Part shown: positions 9,643-20,104 of the stretch, in pieces
Position numbering within the stretch: position 1 is the stretch's first letter
Layout of the letters: each line of letters begins with the position of its first letter
Source: Duganella sp. BJB480
GTDB lineage: Bacteria; Pseudomonadota; Gammaproteobacteria; Burkholderiales; Burkholderiaceae_D
DNA length: 64,000 bases
NCBI GenBank assembly: GCA_003416985.1
Contig: QVIN01000001.1
Location: forward strand, 124,001-188,000
Reading direction: 5' to 3'
The notes under the pieces: generated by a model
Database searches by the model: none
What the model was told of the DNA's origin: nothing
What the model saw: the letters and a program-made list of their open reading frames with translations, nothing else
Position numbers and translations under genes: made by a program

Positions 9643-9773
9643 ATCTTTCGTTTTCCACCTGTTTTTTGCACTTCAGGGGCCGTTTTCAGCGCTTCGTCGC
9701 ATCCCGATGGCGGCGCATACGGCCTTTAGGTACAGTACAACCATACCGAACCAACTACCTGAAGGAGCACATC

Positions 9774-9959
9774 ATGAACATCGCTAAAAACATGGAAATC
9801 ATCTTCGTCGCCGCCACCGTGTTGGCCGCCGCCACCAGCTTCGCCACCGCCGCCGCACCGGCCGCCCCTGCCACCCAAGTGGCCGTTGCGAGCGCCAAGA
9901 TGCAAGTGGTGACCGTGACCGCCAAGCGCCTGACCGCCGCCGAAAAAGCCGCGCTGTAA
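9774..9959 (+). CDS. Small exported protein of unknown function (61 aa)
   Basis: This is a short ORF with a strong ribosome binding site (GAAGGAG, 7 bases before the ATG). Residues about 8-28 form a hydrophobic Ala-rich segment ending in SFATAAA, typical of a cleaved Sec signal. The mature peptide would be about 33 residues (VVTVTAKRLTAAEKAAL at its end). Codon use matches the surrounding genes. I do not recognise a family. It lies 90 bases upstream of serS. Confidence 0.65.
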   Translation: MNIAKNMEIIFVAATVLAAATSFATAAAPAAPATQVAVASAKMQVVTVTAKRLTAAEKAAL

Positions 9960-11339
<1,380 letters not shown>

Positions 11340-11368
11340 ATACTCCTTCCCTTTTCCCAACGGCCTGC

Positions 11369-11374
11369 TATAAT
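11369..11374 (+). promoter_or_regulatory. Candidate -10 box for the tRNA-Ser genes
   Basis: A perfect TATAAT lies 31 bases before the first tRNA-Ser, in the short gap after serS. No good -35 hexamer is visible at 17-18 bases upstream, so the call rests on the -10 match and position. Confidence 0.45.
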
Positions 11375-11405
11375 CTTGCCTTCTCGCAGCAGCAGGTGGG
11401 AAAAC

Positions 11406-11495
<90 letters not shown>

Positions 11496-11526
11496 CACAA
11501 CGCTGCTGTAGGAAAATGTACCACCA

Positions 11527-11616
<90 letters not shown>

Positions 11617-11627
11617 TATTTAAATAG

Positions 11628-11656
11628 AAAAGCTCCCGCAAGGGAGCTTTTTTATT
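11628..11656 (+). terminator. Rho-independent terminator after the tRNA-Ser pair
   Basis: A 10-bp stem, AAAAGCTCCC with GGGAGCTTTT (11628-11637 and 11642-11651), encloses a GCAA tetraloop and is followed by T-rich sequence. It is the expected end of the tRNA transcript. Confidence 0.9.
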
Positions 11657-11736
11657 TTGTCCGGCGTTTTCGCTGTTGTGCGACGTAGTGAAAATAGCAA
11701 TGCTATCATCGCCGCATTGAACCAATGCGAGGCGAT

Positions 11737-12003
11737 ATGGGCGGGAAAGCGATCATCAGGCTGGGCGACAAGACGTCGCACCACGGCACGGTACTGGAAG
11801 GCCATCAGGACGTGATCGTCATGGGCAAGCCGGTGGCCGGCGTGGGCCACAAGGTGAGTTGCCCCAAATGCCGGGGCACGCACACCATCGTCGAAGGCGC
11901 GGTCACGCACACCATCATGGGCATCAGCACCGCGGTGGAGGGGATGAAGACTTCCTGCGGCGCCGTCCTCATCGCCTCTCAGCAGACCGACACCATTGGC
12001 TGA
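11737..12003 (+). CDS. PAAR domain protein (type VI secretion spike tip)
   Basis: The 88-residue protein is a PAAR domain with almost no extension. The repeated strands GGKAIIRLGDKTSHHGTV, GKPVAGVGHKVSCP and TIMGISTAVEGMKTSCGAVL match the family that caps VgrG spikes of type VI secretion systems. Two Cys (SCPKCRGTH) and several His could hold the tip metal. The ATG at 11737 is preferred to 11725 because GAGG lies just upstream. It overlaps the next ORF by 8 bases. No other T6SS gene is in the window, so this is an orphan tip. Confidence 0.88.
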   Translation: MGGKAIIRLGDKTSHHGTVLEGHQDVIVMGKPVAGVGHKVSCPKCRGTHTIVEGAVTHTIMGISTAVEGMKTSCGAVLIASQQTDTIG

Positions 12004-12375
12004 GCGGCGGCGCCTGTTCGCGGTAACGGAGGCCGACGCGCCACGCGTGTTGAGCCTGCTGGCCGCACATGCGAACGATATAAACAGTTTTACACGTTAT
12101 AGCGAACGCCGGGAATTTGGCGGCCATGTCGTCGAACTGGCGACCGATTCCGTGGCTGTGATCCAGGCGCTGGACGCCATGCGTTTGCGTCCACCCGCGC
12201 CATGGCTGGCCTTTCCCGACATCGATGCCGGCGGAACCGGCAGCCTGCAGGGCAGCCTGGACTATTGGTGGAACTGGCTCTGGATGCCGTACTGGAATAG
12301 CGCCACGCCGGACGAACGCGAACAATGGCTCGCGCTAGCCTCGGACGACTGGCGCGAGTTCATCGAACTGCACGT

Positions 12376-12379
<4 letters not shown>
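11996..12379 (+). CDS. Unknown protein overlapping the PAAR gene; possible effector partner or immunity protein
   Basis: The 127-residue product is rich in Trp and acidic residues ([30 protein letters not shown] at the end). It has no signal peptide or membrane helix, and I do not recognise a family. The start is a TTG that overlaps the last 8 bases of the PAAR gene, which suggests translational coupling. By position it could be an immunity protein, adaptor or small cargo for the PAAR tip. This is inference from context only. Its stop codon overlaps the convergent SEC-C gene by 4 bases (CTAG). Confidence 0.6.
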
Positions 12380-12888
<509 letters not shown>

Positions 12889-13003
12889 GGGGTAGGCCTC
12901 GTTGACTGTGTGAGCCGACATTCTACGCACCAATCATGTGGCCATGTTTGCGAGTTTGGCAATATGATGCGTGCCACACAATACCAACATTCAAGGAGCA
13001 ACC

Positions 13004-13519
13004 ATGAACCCGATTAAAACACTGGCCGCCGCCAGTTTGCTGATGAGCGCCATGTGGGCCCAGGCATCGGCCCCCGCCGCCGCGCCGGACGCGGCCCAGG
13101 TCAAGGCCGCGCACGACCTGCTGGTGTCGATGCAGGCCGAGAAGATGGTGCGCACCACCGCCGGCATGAGCAAGTATCCCAGCCCGGCCCAGCGTGAGCT
13201 GATGATGGCCAAGCTCGACAAGCTGCCCAACGAAACCGTCTACAGCCGCCTGGCGCTGCCGGTGGCGCGCCTGATCAGCACGGAGACGGCGGTCGAGATG
13301 ACCCAGTACTACCAGTCCAGCTACGGCCAGAAGGTGCTGACCCAGACCTACAATGGCCCGCCGCGCCTGTATCCCGCCGACCCGACCCCGACCGCCAAGG
13401 AAAAGGCCGAGTTGAAAAAGCCCGCCTTCGTCAAGGCCAACCAGGAGTTCAAGGCCGCCGAGCAGGCCATCCACCATGAAGCCTTCCTGCTGATCGGCGA
13501 GATCAACAAGGGCAAGTAA
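13004..13519 (+). CDS. Exported protein of unknown function, DUF2059-like
   Basis: The product has 171 residues. The signal peptide (TLAAASLLMSAMWAQASA) is followed by an Ala-rich stretch and a helical domain: HDLLVSMQAEKMVRTTAG and AVEMTQYYQSSYGQKVL. The latter segment resembles the C-terminal signature of DUF2059 periplasmic proteins, but the match is partial. AAGGAG lies 6 bases before the ATG. It is likely periplasmic. No partner gene is evident. Confidence 0.75.
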   Translation: MNPIKTLAAASLLMSAMWAQASAPAAAPDAAQVKAAHDLLVSMQAEKMVRTTAGMSKYPSPAQRELMMAKLDKLPNETVYSRLALPVARLISTETAVEMTQYYQSSYGQKVLTQTYNGPPRLYPADPTPTAKEKAELKKPAFVKANQEFKAAEQAIHHEAFLLIGEINKGK

Positions 13520-13520
13520 G

Positions 13521-13712
13521 CTATTTCGCCTTCGGCGGCGCCGGCTGGATTTTGGGCGTCTCGACAACCAGCACATGCTTGTCGACGGCGCCCGACTTTT
13601 CCTGCCTGACCACCAGCACGGCGACCGGGCGGTTGTCGTGCACCGACCGTGGATGTCTTGGAAACAGCATCTTCTTCCCCGAATGATTGTTGTTGAAGTC
13701 GCACATGGGCAC
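13521..13712 (-). CDS. Possible small basic protein (63 aa), low confidence
   Basis: This ORF fills most of the gap between two plus-strand genes. Codons show the high third-position GC seen in neighbours, and the product reads like a protein (VAVLVVRQEKSGAVDKHVLV, then a Pro/Lys tail). The start would be GTG at 13712 or ATG at 13706. No ribosome binding site is visible and I recognise no family. It could equally be chance. Confidence 0.35.
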   Translation of the reverse strand: MPMCDFNNNHSGKKMLFPRHPRSVHDNRPVAVLVVRQEKSGAVDKHVLVVETPKIQPAPPKAK

Positions 13713-13786
13713 GGCGGCGGCTTTTGCAAGTTGTTAAATAGTAAAAAGTATTGGATACTCCAGCTTTCACTCCACAAGGAAGTCCG

Positions 13787-14515
13787 ATGCTGAAGAAACT
13801 CGCTCTTGCCGCAGCCCTGTTGCCGATGGCCGTGCAGGCCTCCAATCTGCCGGACTACCCCTTCATCCACGTCGGCGGCGAAGGCTTCCTGCGGGTGATG
13901 CCCGACATGGGCGAGATCGACTTCGACATCAGCGCCTTCGACGCCGACACCAACGCCGCCGTGGCCGTGGTGCAGGCGCGCGTGGCGGAGGTGCAGGCCT
14001 TGCTGGCCGAGCAGGGCGGCGATCCCGGCAAGGATACCGAAGCCGAGGCGTCCTTCCGCGACATGCGCAAGGAAATGCGCAAGTCCGCCAATCCCGATCC
14101 GAACGCCGCGCCGGAATACGAGATCCGCAGCGCCGTGCACATCGTCGTGCGAGACCTGACCAAGTGGCGCGCCATCATGACGGGCCTGCTGGGCAAGCCG
14201 AACATCGACCACATGAGCACGGGCTTCGGCAAGAGCGACCGCCTGCAGACCGAGCAGGAACTGACCGCCGTGGCGATCAAAGACGCGCAGCGCCGCGCCG
14301 AGGGCATGGCGGCCGGCTTCGGCAAGAAGGTGGGGGCGGTCACGGCGATCTCGTCGGGCCAGCTGCGCAACCTGACCAACGCCGTCGGCCTGCTGCCGGT
14401 GGACTTCTACAACAACCGGCGCGGCACCAATGCCACGTCGGCGGAAAAGGACTTCCTGTCGATCCAGTCGCTGCAATGGTCGCAGACGGTGGATGTGATC
14501 TTCCGTATCAAGTGA
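13787..14515 (+). CDS. SIMPL-domain (DUF541) periplasmic protein
   Basis: The product has 242 residues with a Sec signal peptide (MLKKLALAAALLPMAVQA). The SIMPL fold pattern follows: GGEGFLRVMPDMGEIDFDI, AAVAVVQARVAEVQALL, SAVHIVVRDLTKW and AIKDAQRRAEGMAAGFGKK. Family members include BP26/OMP28, which form periplasmic channel-like oligomers and are linked to stress tolerance. AAGGA lies 7 bases before the ATG. The stop overlaps the GTG start of the next gene (GTGA), suggesting a two-gene operon with the phosphotransferase-like protein. Confidence 0.85.
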   Translation: MLKKLALAAALLPMAVQASNLPDYPFIHVGGEGFLRVMPDMGEIDFDISAFDADTNAAVAVVQARVAEVQALLAEQGGDPGKDTEAEASFRDMRKEMRKSANPDPNAAPEYEIRSAVHIVVRDLTKWRAIMTGLLGKPNIDHMSTGFGKSDRLQTEQELTAVAIKDAQRRAEGMAAGFGKKVGAVTAISSGQLRNLTNAVGLLPVDFYNNRRGTNATSAEKDFLSIQSLQWSQTVDVIFRIK

Positions 14516-15489
14516 GCGTGACCTTTATCGACTGCCTGCCGCAGGGGCTGGACAACTCCGCGTGCAACGAGTTTATCCAAAGCGCGCCGTTGACGGCCTG
14601 GATGCCGGTGCTGAGCCATCTGCAACGCGAGTTCGGCCTGCCCGATGGTGTGTGGGAGAAGATCCCGCAAGGTTCCAACGCCTTGTTCGGACTGGGCGGC
14701 GAGGTGATCGTCAAACTGGTGCCGCCCAATTGGCGCCGGCAGGGCGACAAGGAAATTCTGGTGGCCCCGCTACTGGAGGGCAGGCTGTCGCTGCAAACGC
14801 CGCGCCTGATCGGCAGCGGGGAGATCGACAACTGGGTGTTTGTCATCACCAGCCGCCTGACCGGTGTCTTGCTGGCCGACGTGTGGCCGTCGCTGGATGT
14901 TGGGCAGAAGCGCGCGATCATGGTCCAGACCGGTCAGGTCCTGCGCGAATTGCGCGCCGTGGCTTTCGGCGAGAACATCGCGATCAAAGTGGATTGGCCG
15001 TCGTATCTGCGGGAGTTGACCGTCGGATGCCTGGCGCGCCACCAGCGCAGGAAGATGCCTGCGGGCCTGCTCGGCCAGGTGCTGCCGTATATCGAGGCGG
15101 CGGGTGAGTTTGCCAAAGCGGGCGAAGCGCGATTGATTCACATGGACATCCACCCGTGGAACCTGATGGCGAGGCAGGAAGCGGGCCGGTGGAAGCTGGA
15201 TGGCTTGCTCGATTTCGGCGATGCGATCGTGGGCCACAGCGACCGCTTCGAACTGCTGACGCCGCTGATATTCATGGCGCAAGGTAATCCCATACTGCTC
15301 GATGCGTTGCTGGAATCTTACGGCGGGGCGGCCGATGCCAGTCCGATCGAGCTGCGGCGTCAACTGACGGCGTGCATGCTGATCCGGCCCGATTCCGACG
15401 TCATGTTCTGCATGCGGCAAGTCCCGGCCAGCGGTCCGAGAGACAGCTGGGACCAAATTGCCGCCCAGCTTTTTTGGGGTCAAGTCTGA
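14512..15489 (+). CDS. Aminoglycoside phosphotransferase-like (APH) family kinase
   Basis: The protein has 325 residues in the protein-kinase-like APH/choline-kinase fold. The N-lobe has SNALFGLGGEVIVKLVPP. The catalytic loop is HMDIHPWN (His210, Asp212, Asn217) and the metal-binding motif is DFGDA (Asp234). The substrate is unknown; many members phosphorylate sugars, amino alcohols or metabolites rather than antibiotics. It starts at GTG 14512 (GTGA overlap with the SIMPL stop) or GTG 14518. The last six residues and stop codon are encoded by the left arm of a large palindrome, so the natural C-terminus may have been replaced. Confidence 0.82.
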   Translation: MSVTFIDCLPQGLDNSACNEFIQSAPLTAWMPVLSHLQREFGLPDGVWEKIPQGSNALFGLGGEVIVKLVPPNWRRQGDKEILVAPLLEGRLSLQTPRLIGSGEIDNWVFVITSRLTGVLLADVWPSLDVGQKRAIMVQTGQVLRELRAVAFGENIAIKVDWPSYLRELTVGCLARHQRRKMPAGLLGQVLPYIEAAGEFAKAGEARLIHMDIHPWNLMARQEAGRWKLDGLLDFGDAIVGHSDRFELLTPLIFMAQGNPILLDALLESYGGAADASPIELRRQLTACMLIRPDSDVMFCMRQVPASGPRDSWDQIAAQLFWGQV

Positions 15490-15562
15490 CATTCGGACAC
15501 GGCCTCTGCCGTAGCGGCCCGCTACGGCAGAGGCCGTGTCCGAATGTCAGACTTGACCCCAA
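15474..15562. repeat. Large perfect palindrome (44-bp arms, 1-base centre)
   Basis: Positions 15474-15517 are the exact reverse complement of 15519-15562, centred on C15518. The outer arm begins TTGGGGTCAAGTCTGAC. The RNA would form a very stable 44-bp hairpin. The left arm contains the last codons and stop of the APH-like gene. The form is that of a REP/BIME-like or MITE-like element. I did not find a second copy in the window. It may also act as a transcription stop. Confidence 0.9.
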
Positions 15563-15665
15563 CGGGGGTGCGCTGGCGCACGCTGGGCGGCGATCCGGCG
15601 CTTGTTTATCGGCGGCCGGCCCCTAATCTTTGAAGTAGATCGACTATTTCAAGGAGGACCGTCCC

Positions 15666-15809
15666 ATGAACATCCGCGCCCACACCACGCCCGAGCCCGA
15701 TATGCCGCCGCCACAGCCGGAAAAAGATCCGCCGCCCGACAATATGCCGCTGCCGGACCACGCCCCCATCGAGGAGCCTCAACCCAAGCAGCCGCCGGTC
15801 AAAACCTGA
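15666..15809 (+). CDS. Small proline-rich acidic protein (47 aa)
   Basis: This short ORF has a near-perfect ribosome binding site (AAGGAGG, 9 bases before the ATG). The product is about one-third proline, with PPPQPEKDPPPDNMPLPD and a PQPKQPPVKT ending. It has no hydrophobic segment and is presumably disordered. The family is unknown to me. The strong translation signal is the main argument for reality. Confidence 0.6.
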   Translation: MNIRAHTTPEPDMPPPQPEKDPPPDNMPLPDHAPIEEPQPKQPPVKT

Positions 15810-15900
15810 TGTCCCGTGAGAAAGTGTGATAGTTGTTGCTCAATGGATACATATTTTAAACTTTGTGTTGGCCGTCACACTGAGGTAATGAAAGTGTTTC

Positions 15901-15906
15901 TATAAT
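15901..15906 (+). promoter_or_regulatory. Candidate -10 box for the 45-aa membrane protein gene
   Basis: A perfect TATAAT stands in an AT-rich leader 38 bases before the 15945 start codon. No convincing -35 hexamer is present at standard spacing. Confidence 0.4.
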
Positions 15907-15944
15907 TTAGTCATGTCATCGATTTTCCTCTCACGGAGAGCATC

Positions 15945-16082
15945 ATGGGCAATTCCTTACACAACAAAATCTACCTCGGCCGTCGTAGCGTCGCCTTCAG
16001 TGCGAAGCGTGTCCAAGCCTTGATTTGTGTAGCGGCGTTTGCCACCATCGGCCTGATCTGGCTGGCGATCCGAGCGTTTTGA
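15945..16082 (+). CDS. Small single-pass membrane protein (45 aa)
   Basis: The ORF begins MGNSLHNKIYLGRRSVAFSA and ends with a hydrophobic helix (ALICVAAFATIGLIWLAIRAF). A basic N-terminus ahead of the helix predicts an inner-membrane protein with the N-terminus inside. GGAGAG lies 6 bases before the ATG, and a TATAAT box lies 40 bases upstream at 15901. The region around it is more AT-rich than its neighbours. No family is recognised. Confidence 0.55.
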   Translation: MGNSLHNKIYLGRRSVAFSAKRVQALICVAAFATIGLIWLAIRAF

Positions 16083-16196
16083 GCCACACTTTATTTTCGT
16101 TTTGATACGCCCGTGCCGCCGCCGCAGGCGCCGGAAGGGCGTATACCTTGCCGCCGCCCCGTCGGGCGCGTACCATGAGGGCCGCAGCAGTCTCTT

Positions 16197-16577
16197 ATGG
16201 ATAAAATGGCAATGAAGAACGACAAATTAACGCAAGACGAATACAACGCACTCGATGAGGTCAAGCGCGGCACCCAGGGTGAGCGTGTCAGCGCCTGCGT
16301 GGGCCGCAACACCAAGCGTCTGGCCGGCATCAAGCTGTTCAGCATCGCCAGGAACGGCCGCATCTCGCTCACCGACAAGGGCGAGGAAGTGTTGTTCCTG
16401 CGCCGCTGCGTGCTGGGCATGCGCGCCATCGAGGCCGATCCGGCCAGCCCGCTCGACGCCGACGTCGCCCTGTTCCTCGGCAAGAAATCCCACATCGTGC
16501 CGCGGGCCGAAGGCGGCTTCGAACTCAGCGACAAGGGCCGGGAATCGTTGGCCGATATCGCCAACCAAGGCTTGTAA
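16197..16577 (+). CDS. Conserved-looking hypothetical protein (126 aa)
   Basis: The cytoplasmic product starts MDKMAMKNDKLTQDEYNALDEV. It has no signal or membrane segment. Two similar phrases, GRISLTDKGEEVLFLRRC and GGFELSDKGRESLADIA, suggest an internal duplication of a strand-turn-helix unit resembling the wing and last helix of a winged-helix domain. I cannot assign a family. Alternative starts exist at 16206 and 16212, and none has a strong ribosome binding site. A clear terminator follows immediately. Confidence 0.7.
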   Translation: MDKMAMKNDKLTQDEYNALDEVKRGTQGERVSACVGRNTKRLAGIKLFSIARNGRISLTDKGEEVLFLRRCVLGMRAIEADPASPLDADVALFLGKKSHIVPRAEGGFELSDKGRESLADIANQGL

Positions 16578-16578
16578 G

Positions 16579-16608
16579 AAAAAACGCTCCTCCGGGGCGT
16601 TTTTTTTG
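16579..16608 (+). terminator. Rho-independent terminator
   Basis: A 12-bp stem (16579-16590 with 16594-16605, one G-U pair) with a 3-base loop runs from an A tract into eight Ts. It ends the 126-aa gene and, with A and T tracts on both sides, could work in both directions. Confidence 0.85.
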
Positions 16609-16654
16609 CGGTAATGTAGAGGCATAACATAACAAGAAGAGACCGCCGGCCGCC

Positions 16655-19600
16655 ATGAAACCGGATACCTTGCAGAAGTTCCGTAAACTGTTCGGCGTGC
16701 TGGTCGCGGCGGTGGCCGCGGTGCTGCTGCTGGTGTCGCTGTTCGTGGCCCATGTGCTGCAGGCCAGCCAGGCACGCTACTACGCCAACGCGGCCGAGAC
16801 CGCGCACAACCTGGCCGTCTCGCTGGAAAACTTCCTCCATTCGCATTTCGAAGAAGTCGACCTGGCCATGCGCCGCGCCGGCGTGGAGTTCCGCGATATG
16901 CAGACGGCCGGCCGCTTCGAGCCGGACAAGTTCAGCGCCTACCTGCGCACGCTGCGCGAACGCATCCCGAACGCCCAGGCCGTGCGCGGCTCGGACGCGG
17001 CCGGCCGCGTGGTCTATGGCGAACAGGTCGACCTCGCCCATCCGCAAGACCTGACCGTCCGCGAATTCTTCCCGCGCGCGAAAGTCGAGCACGAGCTGAT
17101 CATCGGCCTGCCGGTCAAGTCGCGCATCAGCGGCGAGTGGGTGCTGCCGCTGGTCTACCCGCTGGCCATGCCGGACGGCAGCTTCGGCGGCACCGCCTAC
17201 ACGCTGATGAACAGCTCGCGGCTGACCGAGTTGTTCTCGTCGCTCAATATCGGCCCCCACGGCTCCATCGTGCTGCTCGACGACCGCCGCCGCGTGCTGC
17301 ACCGCTATCCCTTCGTCGACACCATGGCCTTCGGCGACACCATCAAGGTCTCGCCGCAAACCCAGGCCATCCTGGAGGGGCGGCAAAAAGGCGACACCTA
17401 CAACATCCTCAGCGACCGCGATGGGCTGGAGCGCACACTGAGCCTGCAGCGCGTCGGCCGCTATCCGCTGTACGTGGCGGTGGCGCTGGCCAGCGAGGAT
17501 TTCCTGGCGCCGTGGCGCAAGGAAGTGCGCAACGCGCTGATCTTCATCGGCGTGCTGATGGCGTTCGCGGCGGCGCTGCTGGCGGGCGTGTGGTACGCGA
17601 TGCGCAAGCAGTCGCAGGCGGTGCTTCAACTGCTGGAGGCCGACCGCGCGCTGCAAGCCTCGCTGGCGCGGCTGACCGCCTCCGAATCGCGCTGGCGCTC
17701 GCTGACCGAGGGCTTGCCGCAGATGGTCTGGACCGTCACCCCGGCGCTGCGCCTCGATTTCATCAGCCATCAATGGGAGCGCTTCAGCGGCATGCCGTCG
17801 GCGCTGCTGATCGAGGCGGGCGACTGGTCGCCGGTGCTGCATCCGGACGACCGCGCCGCGCTGCTGGCCGAATGGCGGCGCGCCGCCGCCACCGGCGACG
17901 CCTTCCGCTGCGATTGCCGGCTGCGCCGCCTGGACGGCGCCTGGCGCATCTTCGACAACCACGCGCTGCCGCAGAAGGACGGCGACGGCCGCGTCCTGGG
18001 CTGGGTGGGCAGCAGCACCGACGCCACCGAGGCCCGCGCCGCCCACGACGCGCTGCGGCTGGCCAAGGAGGCGGCCGACCAGGCCGGCCGCGCCAAGTCC
18101 GAGTTCGTGGCCAACATGAGCCACGAGATCCGCTCGCCGATGAACGCCGTGCTGGGCATGCTGCAACTGCTGCAGCAGACCGAGATGAGCGAGCGCCAGC
18201 AGGACTACGCGGCCAAGGCCCACGCCGCCGCCAGCGCCTTGCTGGGCCTGCTCAACGACATCCTGGACTTCTCCAAGGTGGAGGCCGGCAAGCTGGCGCT
18301 CGATCCCCATCCGTTCCGGCTCGACAAGCTGTGGCGCGACCTGGCCGTGATCCTGTCGGCCAACGTCGGCAGCAAGAACATCGAAGTGCTGTTCCGCATC
18401 GACCCGCAGCTGCCGGCGCTGGTGGTGGGCGACGCGCTGCGCCTGCAGCAGATCCTGCTCAACCTGGCGGGCAACGCCATCAAGTTCACCGAGCAGGGCG
18501 AGGTGGTGCTGTCGGCCCGGCTGCAGGCGCGCGGCGCCGGCACGCTGACGATAGTCTTCTCCATCCGCGACAGCGGCATCGGCATTTCGGAAGAACAGCG
18601 GCTGCGCATCTTCGACGGTTTCTCGCAGGCCGAGGCCTCGACCGCGCGCCGCTACGGCGGCACCGGCCTGGGCCTGGCGATCAGCCAGCGCCTGGTGCGC
18701 CTGATGGGCGGCGAACTGGGCGTGACCAGCACGCTGGGGCAGGGCAGCGTGTTCGAATTCGCGGTCGAATGCGGTGTGGCGCCGGCATCGCCCGGGGCGC
18801 CCGACATCGCGCCGGCCGCGCCGGAGCGCGGGCTGCTCAAGGGCCTGAGCTGCCTGGTGGTGGACGACAACCCGACGGCGCGCATGGTGCTGAGCGAAAT
18901 GGCGCAGTCGTTCGGCTGGCGGGTGGACGTGGCCGTCGGCGGGCGCGAGGCGCTGGCCGCCGTGACCGGACACATGGCCGCGCAACACCCCTACGACGTG
19001 GTGCTGATCGACTGGCGCATGCCGGCCTTCGACGGCTGGGAAACCAGCTGCGAGATCCGCAAGCTGGCGCCGCACGGCAAGCTGCCGCTGATCGTGATGG
19101 TGACCGCGCACGACCGCGAGCTGCTGGCGCAGCGCCACATGGAAATGGAACCGGTGCTCGACGGCTTCGTGGTCAAGCCGGTGACGGCGTCGATGCTGTT
19201 CGACGCGGTGGCCGACGCCCGCATGGAAAAGCGGGCACCGCTGGCGGCGGTGGCGCTGCCGTCGCTGCGGCGCCTGGCCGGCTTGCGCCTGCTGCTGGTG
19301 GACGACAATCCGGCCAACCAGCAGGTGGCCAGCGAGCTGCTGGGCAACGAGGGTGCGCAGGTCGAGGTGGCCAGCTCCGGGCGGATGGCGATCGACGCCG
19401 CGTCGCGCCCCGGCCCGCCGCCGGACCTGATCCTGATGGACATCCAGATGCCGGAGATGGACGGCTACGAGGCGACGCACGCGATCCAGCGCCTGCTGGG
19501 CGCGCATGCCCCGCCCATCGTCGCGATGACGGCCAACGCCATGCCGGCCGACCGCGTCGCCGCGCTGGACGCGGGCATGGTCGACCACATCGGCAAGCCC

Positions 19601-20104
19601 TTCGACCTGGTCCAGTTGATCGCGGTGATCCTGCGGCATGCGCGGCGCGCGGGTGTGCCGCTGGGGATGGCGGCGCAGACGGTGGAGGCCGCGGCTGCCG
19701 GCGTGGCCGACGCGGCGAACGTGGCGCCGCTGGCGGAGACCGGCATCAACAGCGCGGCGGCGTTGAAGCGCCTGGGCGGCCTGCATTCGGTGTACCTGGT
19801 GGCGTTGCGCAGTTTTGCGGTGGAGGCGGGCAAGCTGTCGGCCCAGTTGCAGGCGGCAGGCGACGGGCGGGACGGCGGCGCGGCGCTGCCGCTGCTGCAT
19901 ACGCTCAAGGGATTGGCCGGCACCGTGGGCGCCGACCGCCTGGCCGGCCTGGCGCACCGTGCCGAGCAGGCGCTGAAGGCGGACCCCGGCGCGACAGGCT
20001 GCGCGCAGCTGGCGCCGGTGATCGACGCCATCCCCGGCGTGGTGGACGAGATCGAACGCCTGGCGCGCCAGCTGGACCCGGCCGGCGCGCTGTCCCAGCT
20101 TTAG
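16655..20104 (+). CDS. Hybrid sensor histidine kinase: Cache, PAS, HisKA, HATPase, two receivers, HPt
   Basis: The 1149-residue membrane phosphorelay protein has its whole relay in one chain. Transmembrane helices lie near residues 16-36 and 290-313 and bracket a periplasmic dCache-type sensor (about 40-290). A PAS domain (about 340-465) follows, then HisKA with [13 protein letters not shown] (phospho-His490) and an HATPase with [13 protein letters not shown]. Receiver 1 has Asp786 (VLIDWRMP), receiver 2 has Asp929 ([13 protein letters not shown]), and the HPt domain carries His1082 ([13 protein letters not shown]). The HPt output should act on a separate response regulator, none of which is adjacent. 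The stop codon overlaps the convergent M16 gene by 4 bases. Confidence 0.93.
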   Translation: MKPDTLQKFRKLFGVLVAAVAAVLLLVSLFVAHVLQASQARYYANAAETAHNLAVSLENFLHSHFEEVDLAMRRAGVEFRDMQTAGRFEPDKFSAYLRTLRERIPNAQAVRGSDAAGRVVYGEQVDLAHPQDLTVREFFPRAKVEHELIIGLPVKSRISGEWVLPLVYPLAMPDGSFGGTAYTLMNSSRLTELFSSLNIGPHGSIVLLDDRRRVLHRYPFVDTMAFGDTIKVSPQTQAILEGRQKGDTYNILSDRDGLERTLSLQRVGRYPLYVAVALASEDFLAPWRKEVRNALIFIGVLMAFAAALLAGVWYAMRKQSQAVLQLLEADRALQASLARLTASESRWRSLTEGLPQMVWTVTPALRLDFISHQWERFSGMPSALLIEAGDWSPVLHPDDRAALLAEWRRAAATGDAFRCDCRLRRLDGAWRIFDNHALPQKDGDGRVLGWVGSSTDATEARAAHDALRLAKEAADQAGRAKSEFVANMSHEIRSPMNAVLGMLQLLQQTEMSERQQDYAAKAHAAASALLGLLNDILDFSKVEAGKLALDPHPFRLDKLWRDLAVILSANVGSKNIEVLFRIDPQLPALVVGDALRLQQILLNLAGNAIKFTEQGEVVLSARLQARGAGTLTIVFSIRDSGIGISEEQRLRIFDGFSQAEASTARRYGGTGLGLAISQRLVRLMGGELGVTSTLGQGSVFEFAVECGVAPASPGAPDIAPAAPERGLLKGLSCLVVDDNPTARMVLSEMAQSFGWRVDVAVGGREALAAVTGHMAAQHPYDVVLIDWRMPAFDGWETSCEIRKLAPHGKLPLIVMVTAHDRELLAQRHMEMEPVLDGFVVKPVTASMLFDAVADARMEKRAPLAAVALPSLRRLAGLRLLLVDDNPANQQVASELLGNEGAQVEVASSGRMAIDAASRPGPPPDLILMDIQMPEMDGYEATHAIQRLLGAHAPPIVAMTANAMPADRVAALDAGMVDHIGKPFDLVQLIAVILRHARRAGVPLGMAAQTVEAAAAGVADAANVAPLAETGINSAAALKRLGGLHSVYLVALRSFAVEAGKLSAQLQAAGDGRDGGAALPLLHTLKGLAGTVGADRLAGLAHRAEQALKADPGATGCAQLAPVIDAIPGVVDEIERLARQLDPAGALSQL

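Noticed and set aside
15474..15562. Palindrome considered as an insertion-sequence end or phage attachment site
   Set aside because: No transposase or integrase, no target duplication and no second copy are visible in the window. A REP/MITE-like element or terminator is the safer description.
16091..19957. Very long minus-strand open frame across the hybrid kinase
   Set aside because: Stop-free antisense frames arise from high third-position GC. The plus-strand kinase has intact catalytic motifs and the antisense product has none.
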